The position numbers were made by a program, and so were the translations under genes. The notes beneath the pieces are model-generated. The model had not been told where the DNA came from. It saw only the letters and a list, made by a program, of their open reading frames with translations, and made no database searches. A DNA stretch of 64,000 nt from JBGZEX01 sp041846495. GTDB lineage: Bacteria; Bacteroidota; Bacteroidia; Bacteroidales; Marinifilaceae. Positions 25,291-35,660 of the stretch are shown in pieces. Position 1 is the first letter of the stretch. Every line of letters starts with the position of its first letter. Location: positions 12,939 through 76,938 of the forward strand of contig JBGZEX010000076.1 of the NCBI GenBank assembly GCA_041846495.1, read 5' to 3'.

Positions 25291-28200
25291 TTAGGCGGTG
25301 ATGAGTTCTTCCTTATTCGAGAGTTTGATGTTTCGGATCAGCCATAAATAGGCGTCTTCCAACAATGGAGTCGCCTTCCGGGCATAGGGGACGGGAGGGG
25401 TTTCCGAAAGGCATCTTACCCGTACGTTTTCTCCGTCTCTGATGTGGTGTACGATTAAAAGCTCTTTGGAGAGTTTATCGAATTCTCCGGCAGGAATATC
25501 GAACACCCAACTTACGCCTTCGGCGATTTTAACCATATCCGAAGGAGTTCCGTTATATTTCACCCGGCCTTTGTCGATTACCGCTACCTTGTTACAGGAG
25601 CTTGCGATGTCCTCTATGATATGGGTGGAGAAAATGACGATGCGGTTTTTTGAAAGTTCCACTAAAAGGTTGCGGAATCGTATGCGTTCCCGGGGATCGA
25701 GTCCTGCCGTAGGTTCGTCCACCACCAATATGCGGGGAAGATGGAGAAGGGTGAGAGCTATGCCTATTCTTTGTTTCATTCCTCCCGACAGGCCGGCGAT
25801 TCTATCCTTTCGTCTTTCATGCATATGTACGGCTTTCAGGACGTACTCGATACGTTTTTTCCGGGTATCCGGGTCTTTTATCCCTTTGACGATGGCTTGA
25901 TAATCTAAAAAATCTTCGACTTTGAGCATTTCGTACATGCCGAACTCTTGAGGGAGATATCCGATAAGCCCCTGGAGTTCTTCCCGTTTCTTCCGGGTGT
26001 CTATACCGTTGATGAAGATGCTGCCGTAGCTTTGTTCGAGAATTCCGCATATAATGCGCATGAGCGTGGTTTTCCCGGCACCGTTCGGTCCCAAAAGCCC
26101 GAACATCCCCGTCTCCATATCGAGGGAAACCGAACGCAAGGCTTTGAAAGGCCGGGGAGAACCGGCGATAAAGGGTATTTTTCGGGCTAAGGCGTAGAGA
26201 TGTTTCCGGACACCTTTGAGTTCGGCATCTCCTTCCTTTTCGATTTTGCGGGAAATGGAATCCGTTAATACGAGGGAATACCATATGGCTCCTAAAAATA
26301 CGGATAGTCCGGGAGTATCGAATTTTTTTGCCGCCCACAATACGGTAAATAAAGGGAGCGTATAGACAACCGTATCGTATAAGATTTTAAGAATTTTCGT
26401 CGAATGCATACATTTTCGGGATTCGGCTTTTTTTACCGTCAGTTCCAGAATTTTCCGTGTGAATACGTAAGAAACGGCGGCTGTCGTTGTAGCCCAGAAT
26501 GCCGAGGTCTGATAGAAGTAGGAGAAATAAATCAGGAAAACGTTTATGGGTATCATTCGCAAGAGCGGTTGTAAAATGGAGTCTCCTGCATAAGTCTTTT
26601 TGTTGGCGGCCTTCCATTCCCGAACGAATTTCGAGGGATTGCCGTATATTTTTACCAGATTCCGGATTTCTATGCGTATCTCTTTGTCGGCGGGAATAAT
26701 GTCGGCTCGACTATGTCGAAGGCTTCTTTCGACCGCTAAACAGGCGGCAGGAACGAATATTACGGCTATCAGACTGAGGAGGGCGGCCCATAGGGAGGAA
26801 TGGATGAATATCCACGAGGGGACGATGATGCAGCAACAGAGGAAGAACTGCAGGATTTTCGTTTTTGTATTTTGGGCTTTTATACGTTTCAAACTGTTTT
26901 CAAAACCGGAGTATAATGTGGGAATTACGATGAGGGTAAGCATCGTGCTGGATGCCAGTCCTCCGATTACGGTTATGGCGAAGGGAGAGCCGAGGGCGGA
27001 GATGAAATTCCCCTTTCCCATTGCCAGGGGAAGCATGCCGACTACGGTAGTTGTCGCCGTAATAAGGATGGGACGGACGCGAACGGATCCGGCCGTAAGC
27101 AGGGCCCGGTTTCTTCCGTATCCTCTTTTCCTCAATACGGAAGTATAATCCAGAAGAATAATGCTGTTGTTTACTACGATTCCGATCAGTATGACAAAAC
27201 CCACCAATACGTTGGAATTTGTAAGCGTATTTCCGGTGAGGAGGAGAGCGATGAAAGAACCGATACCTGCAAGTGGAATGGAGAACATCAACACTATGGG
27301 AGCGGTAAAAGATTCGAATACCGATGCCAATATCATATATATGATAAGGGCGGATAAAAGAATGAGGAAGTTGAAATTCCGGCTTTCCTCGGAATCGTGT
27401 ACGATGCTTACGCCTATGTCCGGACTGCTTCCGGATTGGGCGATCATATCCTCCACATCCTCCCGGGCAGCGTCCAAAAGGGATTGGGATTCGGCAATAT
27501 CGGGAATGAAGGAATAGGTTATTTTGATTTCTTCGTTCCGGTTCATCCGGTTGATTTCTCCTTTCCCGTATGTGAGGTTGAATTTGGAGATGTCCGTAAG
27601 GGGAATAAGGGCTTGGGAGGCATTTTTCACCTTTAGATTTTTGAGGTCGTTCAGATTCCTTTCTTCCGTACTTTTTTCTTCTCCGGGAACTGTATATTCG
27701 TCCGTTTTGATTTCGATATCGTAATCTTCGTTTCCTTTCCTGTATTTTACGGCTATCCGGTTTTCCGCATTCAAATCCCTTAGGGCGGATACGATATGGG
27801 TAGACCGGATATCGTTCATCCCCATCATATAAGCATCCGGAAATAATCTGAGCTCGGGTTCTCCGCCCGAAACGCTTATATTGGCCGAGGATATGTTATC
27901 CATATCCTCGAGCTGTATCTTGAATTTTTCGGCGAGATTCCGCATTTTTTCGAAATTCTGACCTTTGATAACGATTTCTTCTTTCATATTCCCCATACCC
28001 ATACTTCTTGCAAGGGCGGAGTTCCCTTCGTTCGAACTTCCGCTTCCGCTTCCTCCCCGGAAATTTACGGATGTGGATAAGGGGTCCGTACCTATGTCGG
28101 CGATATGGAGTCCTCTGGACTTTTCGAGGGCCGTCGCTTTTACGGCATTTATATCCCGGCGACCGATTTTTTCGAATTCTTTTTTGAGTTTTACGTTTAT

Positions 28201-29988
28201 GATCGCATCTTCGGCATATATCGTGGCATTTATCGATTCTATTTCCGGAATCTCTTTCAGAAGATTTTCGTATTTTCTGACGGTTTCATCGCTTTTTTTC
28301 AATACGTTTCCTTTGGCAAAGGTGATGTAAAGAGAGAATTCCTCCGTTTCGGCTTGTTTCATCCTGTCTCTGTTCAGGGAGAAACACATAAAGAAGCTGA
28401 GAATGAAAATCAGGACGGAGGCCGCGACTACTGTTGCCGGACGTCTCATAAAAGCTTTCAGTATGCATATATATCGTTTGAAATACGTATTTTCGGAATT
28501 CGATTTTCGGAATTCGACCTTTTCCGGCATGAGTTGGTATATTGCCATAGGGATGAGCATAAGAGCTACCGCAAGGGATAGGGCAAGGGTGGATATCACG
28601 GATACGCCTACGTTTTTCCCGATAATTCTGACGATGAAATTGTCGGTGAACAGGAAGGGGACGAATACGGTTACGGTGGTCAGGGTACCCGTGAATACGG
28701 ATCTGTACACCTCTTTGACTCCTTCTGCGGCAGCCGTTTCCCTGTCCGCACCCCGGCTTCTCAGCCGGAATATGTTTTCCATGACGACTACGGAATTGTC
28801 CAACAGCATACCTACGGCTAATGCGATTCCTGTCAATGTGAGGGTATTTATGCTTATGCCTGCGAGGAAGAAGAAGTAGAAAGCGGAGAGTACCGAAATG
28901 GGAATGGCAAAGGCAATAATACTGACGGTCTTAATCTCTCTTAAGAAAAAATATAATATGAGAATGGCTAAAAATCCTCCGGTAATACATAGGCGGATGA
29001 TGGAATCTATGCTTTCCGTTATTTCTTCCGCCGCATTGGCTTCGATTATACAGGAAACACCTTTCGAGGCCATATCTTTTTCCATGGACTTCAATTCCTT
29101 TTTTACCTTTTCCGAGAGAGCAATGAGATTGGCCGAAGGAGATTTCGAGAGGATGAGGCTTACGGTTTCTTTTCCGTTTTTCCGGAAATAGGAATCTTCT
29201 TCCTTATAGCCGAAAGAAATATCGGCTATGTCTTTGAGAAAAACGGGTCCCGGAGCTACGATGATTTCGCCTATATCCTCCGGTTTCGTGTATTCGGATC
29301 TCAGTTTTACGGATATTCTCTTACCGCATTCGTATATGTTTCCGACAAAACTGCCGGCAACTGAATTTTTTTGAATAAGAGCGGCTATATCTTCCGGTTT
29401 GAGGTTGAGGGCGGCGGATTTGGCGGAGTTCATTCTGATCTCCATCGTTTTCTGTTGTCCTCCGCTTATGCGTACTTCCGAGACTCCGTCTATATTCCGG
29501 AGGGAAGGAAGAAATTCTTTTTCCGTGATATTCCGGATATAGTTTACCTCTTCGTCACCTATTATGCTCAGACTCATAAAATTGGAGTTGGCCAATCCGG
29601 AAGGGGATTTCACGACCTGTATGCGGAATTCCGAAGGGAGGGAGGCCGACAGTTTTTTGATGTTCTCTTCCAATTCGATATAAGTCATTTTGAGGTTGAC
29701 GTTTTTCTCGAATTTTACGACGAAATCCGCTCCTCTCGACGAAATCCGGGTATTTATTTCCTCCACTCCTTTGAGCCGGCTGATCGTGCCTTCTACGGGT
29801 ATGGCGGCGTAGTTCCGGATATAAATCGGGTCGTATTCCGACGGAGTATTGACGATTACGCCCATGACGGGGAATTCGGCATCGGGATAGAGGGCTACGG
29901 GAAGTCGGGAATAGGAGAAATATCCCATAGCCGTGATCCCGATAAAGAGCATCGAAACGAGAAGTTTTCTTTTGATAATCGATCTCAT
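25291..29988 (-). CDS. RND permease fused to a membrane linker and an ABC ATPase domain
   Basis: A 1565-residue protein. The ATG at 29988-29986 (MRSIIKRKLLVSM) is preferred over a start 17 codons upstream inside the previous gene. Residues 1 to about 1030 form a full RND permease with two TM blocks and two porter halves, with Asp-Asn (GMLLDNSVVVMEN) and VVNNSIILLD at the relay positions. Residues about 1030-1275 hold around six hydrophobic segments unlike RND. Residues about 1278-1500 are a complete ABC ATPase: Walker A (LLGPNGAGKTTL, ~1298), Q-loop (YLPQEFG), signature LSGGMKQRIGIA, Walker B (ILVVDEPTAGLD) and switch His (FSTHIIED). No stop or frame break separates the parts. Neighbours are another RND gene 4 nt upstream and an ABC-2 permease 12 nt downstream. 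Confidence 0.93.
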   Translation of the reverse strand: MRSIIKRKLLVSMLFIGITAMGYFSYSRLPVALYPDAEFPVMGVIVNTPSEYDPIYIRNYAAIPVEGTISRLKGVEEINTRISSRGADFVVKFEKNVNLKMTYIELEENIKKLSASLPSEFRIQVVKSPSGLANSNFMSLSIIGDEEVNYIRNITEKEFLPSLRNIDGVSEVRISGGQQKTMEIRMNSAKSAALNLKPEDIAALIQKNSVAGSFVGNIYECGKRISVKLRSEYTKPEDIGEIIVAPGPVFLKDIADISFGYKEEDSYFRKNGKETVSLILSKSPSANLIALSEKVKKELKSMEKDMASKGVSCIIEANAAEEITESIDSIIRLCITGGFLAILILYFFLREIKTVSIIAFAIPISVLSAFYFFFLAGISINTLTLTGIALAVGMLLDNSVVVMENIFRLRSRGADRETAAAEGVKEVYRSVFTGTLTTVTVFVPFLFTDNFIVRIIGKNVGVSVISTLALSLAVALMLIPMAIYQLMPEKVEFRKSNSENTYFKRYICILKAFMRRPATVVAASVLIFILSFFMCFSLNRDRMKQAETEEFSLYITFAKGNVLKKSDETVRKYENLLKEIPEIESINATIYAEDAIINVKLKKEFEKIGRRDINAVKATALEKSRGLHIADIGTDPLSTSVNFRGGSGSGSSNEGNSALARSMGMGNMKEEIVIKGQNFEKMRNLAEKFKIQLEDMDNISSANISVSGGEPELRLFPDAYMMGMNDIRSTHIVSALRDLNAENRIAVKYRKGNEDYDIEIKTDEYTVPGEEKSTEERNLNDLKNLKVKNASQALIPLTDISKFNLTYGKGEINRMNRNEEIKITYSFIPDIAESQSLLDAAREDVEDMIAQSGSSPDIGVSIVHDSEESRNFNFLILLSALIIYMILASVFESFTAPIVLMFSIPLAGIGSFIALLLTGNTLTNSNVLVGFVILIGIVVNNSIILLDYTSVLRKRGYGRNRALLTAGSVRVRPILITATTTVVGMLPLAMGKGNFISALGSPFAITVIGGLASSTMLTLIVIPTLYSGFENSLKRIKAQNTKTKILQFFLCCCIIVPSWIFIHSSLWAALLSLIAVIFVPAACLAVERSLRHSRADIIPADKEIRIEIRNLVKIYGNPSKFVREWKAANKKTYAGDSILQPLLRMIPINVFLIYFSYFYQTSAFWATTTAAVSYVFTRKILELTVKKAESRKCMHSTKILKILYDTVVYTLPLFTVLWAAKKFDTPGLSVFLGAIWYSLVLTDSISRKIEKEGDAELKGVRKHLYALARKIPFIAGSPRPFKALRSVSLDMETGMFGLLGPNGAGKTTLMRIICGILEQSYGSIFINGIDTRKKREELQGLIGYLPQEFGMYEMLKVEDFLDYQAIVKGIKDPDTRKKRIEYVLKAVHMHERRKDRIAGLSGGMKQRIGIALTLLHLPRILVVDEPTAGLDPRERIRFRNLLVELSKNRIVIFSTHIIEDIASSCNKVAVIDKGRVKYNGTPSDMVKIAEGVSWVFDIPAGEFDKLSKELLIVHHIRDGENVRVRCLSETPPVPYARKATPLLEDAYLWLIRNIKLSNKEELITA

Positions 29989-29992
29989 ATCC

Positions 29993-32900
29993 TTATATTT
30001 TATCGGGAGTTTCCCGATGTCTCTCGGGCTCGAATACACAGTAAAGGGCGGGGATGACGACGAGCGTCAATAAGGTAGCGGAAATCAGCCCTCCGATAAC
30101 GGCTATGGCCATAGACGAACGGAGGGCGGCTCCTTCTCCTGCACTTATACACATGGGTAGAAGCGCCATAACCGTGGTTGCCGTAGTCATCAATATGGGA
30201 CGTATCCGCCTTTGAGCGGCCCGGATGACGGCTTCTTCGACGGATGCGGCTCCGGATTTTTCTTTATTGATGGCATCTACTAATAGAATGGCATTGTTTA
30301 CCGCTATGCCGGTCAGCATGATGATGCCGATGAAAGCCATGATATTCAGGTTGTAGCCGAAAATCATAAAGGCCGCTACGGTACCGGCGCCGGCCAGCGG
30401 AATACTCAACATAATCGTAAAAGGATGGCGGAGCGACTCGAATTGGGCGGCCATCACCATATATACGAATACGAGAGAGAGGATGAGGGCGAAATTCAAT
30501 CCTTTGAAGGCCTCGGCTCTTTTGGCTTCTTCTCCCGTAATTGCGGCCGTATATTTGGGCGGGAATTCCATATCCCCGATAACATCCTTGATTGCAGCGC
30601 TTACCTTGCCGAGAGAAGCGGATTCCGATAATAAGGCCGTCACTTTTCCGGTACGGATATTGTTCGAACGGAATATGGAGCGGGGGGAGGTCGTCATCCT
30701 TATTTCGGCTATGTCTTCCAAGCGGAATACGTTGTTCCCGCTTAGGATTTCCATATTTTTCAATTCGTTTATGTCTTTTTTGGGAAGACTTATATTGATG
30801 TCGGACGGACGTCCTCCGGCATTGTATTTTCCTGCATCCTTACCGTTGAGTTCGTCGCGTATCTGAGAAATTACGGCTTCCGTACCCACATTCGATGCGC
30901 CGCTTCTGAGCCGGTCGATTTTTATATCGACCTGGGGAGAACCGGCTTCCATGGATGTTTTAATATCGTAAATTCCTTCGACGGAAGCCATTCTGTATTT
31001 GATTTCCCGGCAGAGTTTTTCGATAATCTCGTGCTCCTCCCCTTTTACTTCTACCGCTACGGGAGCTTCGTCCGTTCCGATTACGGATTGGATGCCGGCA
31101 CCTTCTTTGCGGAATGAGATTTCCGCATGGGAGTTTTCGGCGAATACGGAGCCGAGGATTTCCATAAGCCCGGAATTCCCGAGCTTGCTTCCTTTTTTCA
31201 ACTTGATTTTCAGGGAGGCTTTATTTTCTCCCGATTCGCGAAATATGCCGTTTGCAGCTTCCTCTCCGTCATTTCCGCAATGGGAGAAAATCCATTCGAT
31301 TTCTTCTCCCCCTTTTTCGCGGATTATTTCCAAAACCGCACTTACCGCATTATCCGTTGCGATGACGGTTTTCCCCTCTTCCATACGGATATCCGCAACG
31401 AGTCCGGAAGATTCGTCCGAGGGCATGAATTCCGTGCCTATGAAAGGCAGGCAGATGGCGGCCACCGATACGACGATTGCTGCTATCCCGATGATGCGCC
31501 AAGGTTTTTTCAATAAATTTCGAAGAATTTCGCCGTAATGCGAAAATTTTAAAGAATCTCGATTTTTTCTTTTTTTCAGGAATGTTGCGGTTAGTGCAGG
31601 AATAAGAAAAAGTGCAACGAATAGGGAGGAAACGAGGGAGAAGGTAACCGTCCATGCTTGTTCTTTGAATAGCTCTCCTGCCGCACCTTCGATATATACG
31701 ATGGGCAAAAAGACGGCGATGGTCGTGAGTGTGGAGGAGACGATGGGGGCACATACTTCCGCCGCTCCGTTTACGGAAGCCTCCGCCGCCGTTTCTCCCG
31801 TTTCGAATCTGCGGAAAATATTCTCCATGACGACGATGGCGTTGTCTACCAGCATTCCGGCTCCCAAAGCGAGGCCGCCCAAGCTCATGATATTTAGACT
31901 CAGGCCGTTGAAGTACATGAGGTTGAATGTAGCGATAACGGATACCGGAATGGCAATGCTTACCGCGAGGGTATTCGTCCATCTCTTCAGAAATATGTAG
32001 ATGACGAAAACGGCAAGCAATATCCCGATGAGAGCGGAACGCTTGACTTCGCCTACGGCGGCATCTATGAAAACGCCTTCGTCTTCGATAATAGTGAAAC
32101 GATAGTTCGGCATGGTGGCGGAAAACCTTTCGAGCATTTCTTTCACATTCCGGCTTGCCGTTACGGTATTATAACCGCTTTCTTTGTAAATCGACATGGA
32201 TATGCACCTCCGGCCCGAGATGCGGGTTATGTTTCCGGGTTCGGTATTGGTCTCCGTAACCTTGGCTACGTCTTTCACGTATACGGGGCTTTTTACCGGG
32301 GTCTTATCCTCCGAACCGGGTGGAATCTTATTTATGAAACCGACGATAATATCGGATATGTCGTCTATTTTACGGATAGGGCTTACTCCCTTTATGATAT
32401 ATCTGATTTGCTTTTCTACGATATTTCCTCCCGAAATGTTCCGTCCCGAGGAAGCGATGGCGGAAGCGATATCTCCGGTCGTAACCCCGTAAGCTTTCAT
32501 AAGATAGGGGTCGGCTGCAACCTCTATGCGGGAATACTCCTGGCCGTTGAGCCGGACATCGGCTATCCCTTCTATACGGATGAGCTCGTTTTTTATGAAA
32601 TCTTCCACTCCTTGGCGTAAAAGATTCATATCCGGGATTTCGTCGTTGACGACGGCTATTTTCAGAATGGGAGATGCATTGAGGTCGTATTTCGAAACCT
32701 CTACCGAAGTTATGCCTTCCTGACGGGAGATTGGGGAAACTACCCGTTGGAGGTCTAAAAACGCCTCGTCCATATCGGTTTTCCAATGATATTCTATTTT
32801 TGTGGAGGATATGCCGACGGAGGTCCGGCTTTCGATATTTTTCACTCCGTCGAGTCTTCCGGCAAGGGATTCTACGGTTTCCACATAATTGCGTTCGATT

Positions 32901-33076
32901 TCTTCGGGCGGTTGTCCGTCCGCATAAAGGGAAATGAACAGGGCGGGCGATTTTATATCCGGAAACAGTTCGGTACTTAATCCCTTATACGAAATGATGC
33001 CGAGGAGACAACATCCCAAAGTAAGCATAAGGATGGTGACGGGATGGTTTATTGCAAGTCGGATGAGGTTTTTCAT
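29993..33076 (-). CDS. RND efflux permease of the hybrid operon
   Basis: A 1027-residue RND permease with the usual duplicated architecture and no fusion. At the proton-relay sites it has GMLVDNAIVVMEN (Asp-Asn) and GIAVNNAILLVD (Asn where AcrB has Lys940). This differs from the pump at 16203-19385 but matches its fused neighbour. Immediate adjacency to a second RND permease recalls MdtB/MdtC, where two permeases form a mixed trimer. It lies 12 nt after the adaptor gene and 4 nt before the fusion gene. Confidence 0.94.
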   Translation of the reverse strand: MKNLIRLAINHPVTILMLTLGCCLLGIISYKGLSTELFPDIKSPALFISLYADGQPPEEIERNYVETVESLAGRLDGVKNIESRTSVGISSTKIEYHWKTDMDEAFLDLQRVVSPISRQEGITSVEVSKYDLNASPILKIAVVNDEIPDMNLLRQGVEDFIKNELIRIEGIADVRLNGQEYSRIEVAADPYLMKAYGVTTGDIASAIASSGRNISGGNIVEKQIRYIIKGVSPIRKIDDISDIIVGFINKIPPGSEDKTPVKSPVYVKDVAKVTETNTEPGNITRISGRRCISMSIYKESGYNTVTASRNVKEMLERFSATMPNYRFTIIEDEGVFIDAAVGEVKRSALIGILLAVFVIYIFLKRWTNTLAVSIAIPVSVIATFNLMYFNGLSLNIMSLGGLALGAGMLVDNAIVVMENIFRRFETGETAAEASVNGAAEVCAPIVSSTLTTIAVFLPIVYIEGAAGELFKEQAWTVTFSLVSSLFVALFLIPALTATFLKKRKNRDSLKFSHYGEILRNLLKKPWRIIGIAAIVVSVAAICLPFIGTEFMPSDESSGLVADIRMEEGKTVIATDNAVSAVLEIIREKGGEEIEWIFSHCGNDGEEAANGIFRESGENKASLKIKLKKGSKLGNSGLMEILGSVFAENSHAEISFRKEGAGIQSVIGTDEAPVAVEVKGEEHEIIEKLCREIKYRMASVEGIYDIKTSMEAGSPQVDIKIDRLRSGASNVGTEAVISQIRDELNGKDAGKYNAGGRPSDINISLPKKDINELKNMEILSGNNVFRLEDIAEIRMTTSPRSIFRSNNIRTGKVTALLSESASLGKVSAAIKDVIGDMEFPPKYTAAITGEEAKRAEAFKGLNFALILSLVFVYMVMAAQFESLRHPFTIMLSIPLAGAGTVAAFMIFGYNLNIMAFIGIIMLTGIAVNNAILLVDAINKEKSGAASVEEAVIRAAQRRIRPILMTTATTVMALLPMCISAGEGAALRSSMAIAVIGGLISATLLTLVVIPALYCVFEPERHRETPDKI

Positions 33077-33088
33077 TATTGCCCGTTT

Positions 33089-34159
33089 TTATTTCATAAT
33101 CTTCACTTTGCTGCCGTTTCTTAGCCATTCGTATCCTTTTACGACGATTTTGTCGCCTTGTTTAAGGCCTTTTTTCACTTCTACATAGCGGTTGTCGCTT
33201 ATGCCCGTTACTACATTGATGCCTCCTGCCACATCCCGGTTTACGGTGAAAACATGGAGAGCATCCTTATTTCCGAGAAGGATGTCTTTGGGTATGGCGA
33301 CTACCGAATCCTTATGCCGGACAATGACGTCCGCTTTTACGAACATTCCGGGACGGAGCCGGAGTTCGGGATTCTCGATTTCTATACGGCCGGCAAAGGT
33401 GCGGCTCTCTTCCTGGATGGCCGGAGAGAGTTGGGTGACCCTTCCGGAAAGGGTGTCGGTGCCGATATTATAATTGGTAATATGGACTTTTTGTCCGTTT
33501 TTGACGGAAGAAAGGGCATTTTCCGGAAAATTTACTTCCATATACATTTGAGCATAATCCATAATGCCCGTTACGATGGTTCCGGAAGCGATTTCCACCC
33601 CGTCCGTAAAATAGGGTAATTTTACGATTATGCCGTCGAATGGGGCGGATATCTGCATCTTTTGTATGGAAATACGGGCATTTTCCAAGGAACTGAGGGC
33701 ATTGATGTAGGAGTTCTCCGCCATATGTACGTCTTTTTCGGTAGCTCCTCCTTTTTCCAGAAGGGATTTTTGACCTTCGTGTTCCTTTTTGGATATGGCG
33801 ACCTGAAGTTTTTTACTTTCCAATTGTATGTTGTTGGCGTATTCCCGGTTTTCGATTCTTACGATTACTTCTCCGGCCCGGATTTTATCGCCTAATTTAT
33901 AAGGTTGCCCCGTTGCCGGATTTTGTTGAATCCGGTATTTGCCGTTCATCTCTGTTCGAATTTCCACGGTTTTCCGGGCACGGGCCGTTGCCGTAGTCGT
34001 AATATATTCTTCGATATTTCTGATTTTCACTTCTTCTATCCATACGGGAGTAATCGCTTCGGAATGTCGGTTTTGCATGCCGCCCCTGCACGATAAAAGC
34101 AATCCGGAAATCATAAGAACGGCGGAAATTTTCGAGAACTTATTCATAAATATATTCAT
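33089..34159 (-). CDS. Periplasmic adaptor (membrane fusion protein) of the hybrid operon
   Basis: A 356-residue lipoprotein (ISGLLLSCRGG lipobox); a second ATG four codons in (34147) is also plausible. The split lipoyl domain is read from RIQQNPATGQPYKLGDKIRA and QISAPFDGIIVKLPYF, flanking a hairpin (KKLQVAISKKEHEGQKSLLE). The beta-barrel and a C-terminal proximal domain follow (GDKIVVKGYEWLRNGSKVKI). It would connect the RND module, and possibly the ABC module, to the TolC-like channel encoded 11 nt upstream. Confidence 0.93.
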   Translation of the reverse strand: MNIFMNKFSKISAVLMISGLLLSCRGGMQNRHSEAITPVWIEEVKIRNIEEYITTTATARARKTVEIRTEMNGKYRIQQNPATGQPYKLGDKIRAGEVIVRIENREYANNIQLESKKLQVAISKKEHEGQKSLLEKGGATEKDVHMAENSYINALSSLENARISIQKMQISAPFDGIIVKLPYFTDGVEIASGTIVTGIMDYAQMYMEVNFPENALSSVKNGQKVHITNYNIGTDTLSGRVTQLSPAIQEESRTFAGRIEIENPELRLRPGMFVKADVIVRHKDSVVAIPKDILLGNKDALHVFTVNRDVAGGINVVTGISDNRYVEVKKGLKQGDKIVVKGYEWLRNGSKVKIMK

Positions 34160-34170
34160 GGGTTATCGGT

Positions 34171-35652
34171 TTATAATGAGGAATCCACGGAAATGATTTT
34201 CAGTTTTTCTTCCAAATAGGATGTCCCGTTGGAAAAATCCCATAGGGATTGGATTTTCAAATCCAGGAGTTCCAGTTTATAGCTGATGATGGCATTTATA
34301 TAAGCCTGTTTTTTTTGAGTCAACTGGGTTTGATATTGTTGGAGTTGGATGCCGGTCAGACTTCCGTTTCTGTATTTTTCGGTATTGATTTCGTATGTTC
34401 TTTGGGCATTTTCTATATTTTTTTGAGCGATGCGGAGTTGTTTCTCCAATACCGGAAGATTCCGGCAAAGCTGACGGATGTTGAGGACTATGGATTTTTT
34501 CTCCTCTTCGAGGTTGATTTTATCCGATTGCATTCCGAGTTCGGACGATTTTACCCTCGCTTTTTTTGCGCCCCAATCCCATATGGGTACGGTGAGTTTG
34601 AGTCCGATGTTTTGATTGTTCGTGCTGTTGTCGTAGATTTTGTTGAATTTGTCCGACAGTCCGCTAATACCGAATTCTGCGGATATATTCCCTTTGAATT
34701 CGTTTTCCGCCTTAGCGCGAACGAGGTCGAATACGCCCCTTTCTATGGATATCTCCCGGTTCCTTATTTCGAGTCGTTGCCTCAACCCTTCCCGTACGGC
34801 TTTATCCGGATCGATTCGGATGGAGTCCACGGAGGTATCGGGCAAAACCACGATTTCCGCATCGAGGGGAAGTCCGAGCAATAACTTGAAATTATCCCGT
34901 ATGTTGTCGTAATTGATTTTTCCCGAATACAGAGCGGATTCGCTGGATGCCAGATTTACCTCGGCCTGGAATAATTCCTCCCGGGGAATTAGTCCGGCTT
35001 CCACTTTGTTTTTAATGATTTCGTAATTTTGTTGCTGGTTTCTGTACTCTTCTTTTGCGATATGCCATTGCTGTTGCTTTTGGTAGACGTCGTAGAATGA
35101 GGCGGTCACTCGTTTTTCGACGGATAGCTGCTGGATGACGTAGTTGAGTTTTGCCGTTTCCAGGGAATATTCCAATTCTTTCAATCGCATTTTGGTTTTA
35201 TTGTAGGTGAATATGGGTTGGTCTATCCGTATGCCGAGGTTATTTCGGAAAGAGGTATTCGAAATATTGGAAGAGGTGTTCGACGCTTTTTGCCAGGACA
35301 GGGTGTTGACTAAGGAAACGGTTCCGTCCGTCCATTTTATGGGTTGGCTTATTCCGAAAGTTCCGCTCGAATTCATGGATTCCGAAGTAAACCATTCCGC
35401 GGTGCGCGAATCGTATATATAGGAGCGGTTATAATTGAAAGGGTTGAGATCTAAGGAAAATTGCGATTTCAATAAAGATTGCTGTGCTTTTAAATTCAGG
35501 CGGTTTTGTTGGAGAGCGATTTTACTTTGTATTAAAACCGGACTGTTGCGAAGGGCGATGTCCATGGCTTTTCCGAGCGTCATCGCTTCTTGGCAAAAAG
35601 CGGAAATCGTTCCGGAGAAAATAAAAAGGATGAAAGCGAAATTTTTTTTCAT
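34171..35652 (-). CDS. TolC family outer-membrane channel of the hybrid operon
   Basis: A 493-residue protein with a signal peptide (FAFILFIFSGTISAFC) and two OEP helical repeats (MTLGKAMDIALRNSPVLIQS, KYRNGSLTGIQLQQYQTQLT). It is the exit duct for the adaptor/pump genes that follow. The gene is 8 nt downstream of the large ABC-permease gene, linking the ABC and RND parts in one transcript. Confidence 0.93.
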   Translation of the reverse strand: MKKNFAFILFIFSGTISAFCQEAMTLGKAMDIALRNSPVLIQSKIALQQNRLNLKAQQSLLKSQFSLDLNPFNYNRSYIYDSRTAEWFTSESMNSSGTFGISQPIKWTDGTVSLVNTLSWQKASNTSSNISNTSFRNNLGIRIDQPIFTYNKTKMRLKELEYSLETAKLNYVIQQLSVEKRVTASFYDVYQKQQQWHIAKEEYRNQQQNYEIIKNKVEAGLIPREELFQAEVNLASSESALYSGKINYDNIRDNFKLLLGLPLDAEIVVLPDTSVDSIRIDPDKAVREGLRQRLEIRNREISIERGVFDLVRAKAENEFKGNISAEFGISGLSDKFNKIYDNSTNNQNIGLKLTVPIWDWGAKKARVKSSELGMQSDKINLEEEKKSIVLNIRQLCRNLPVLEKQLRIAQKNIENAQRTYEINTEKYRNGSLTGIQLQQYQTQLTQKKQAYINAIISYKLELLDLKIQSLWDFSNGTSYLEEKLKIISVDSSL

Positions 35653-35660
35653 ATGTATAT

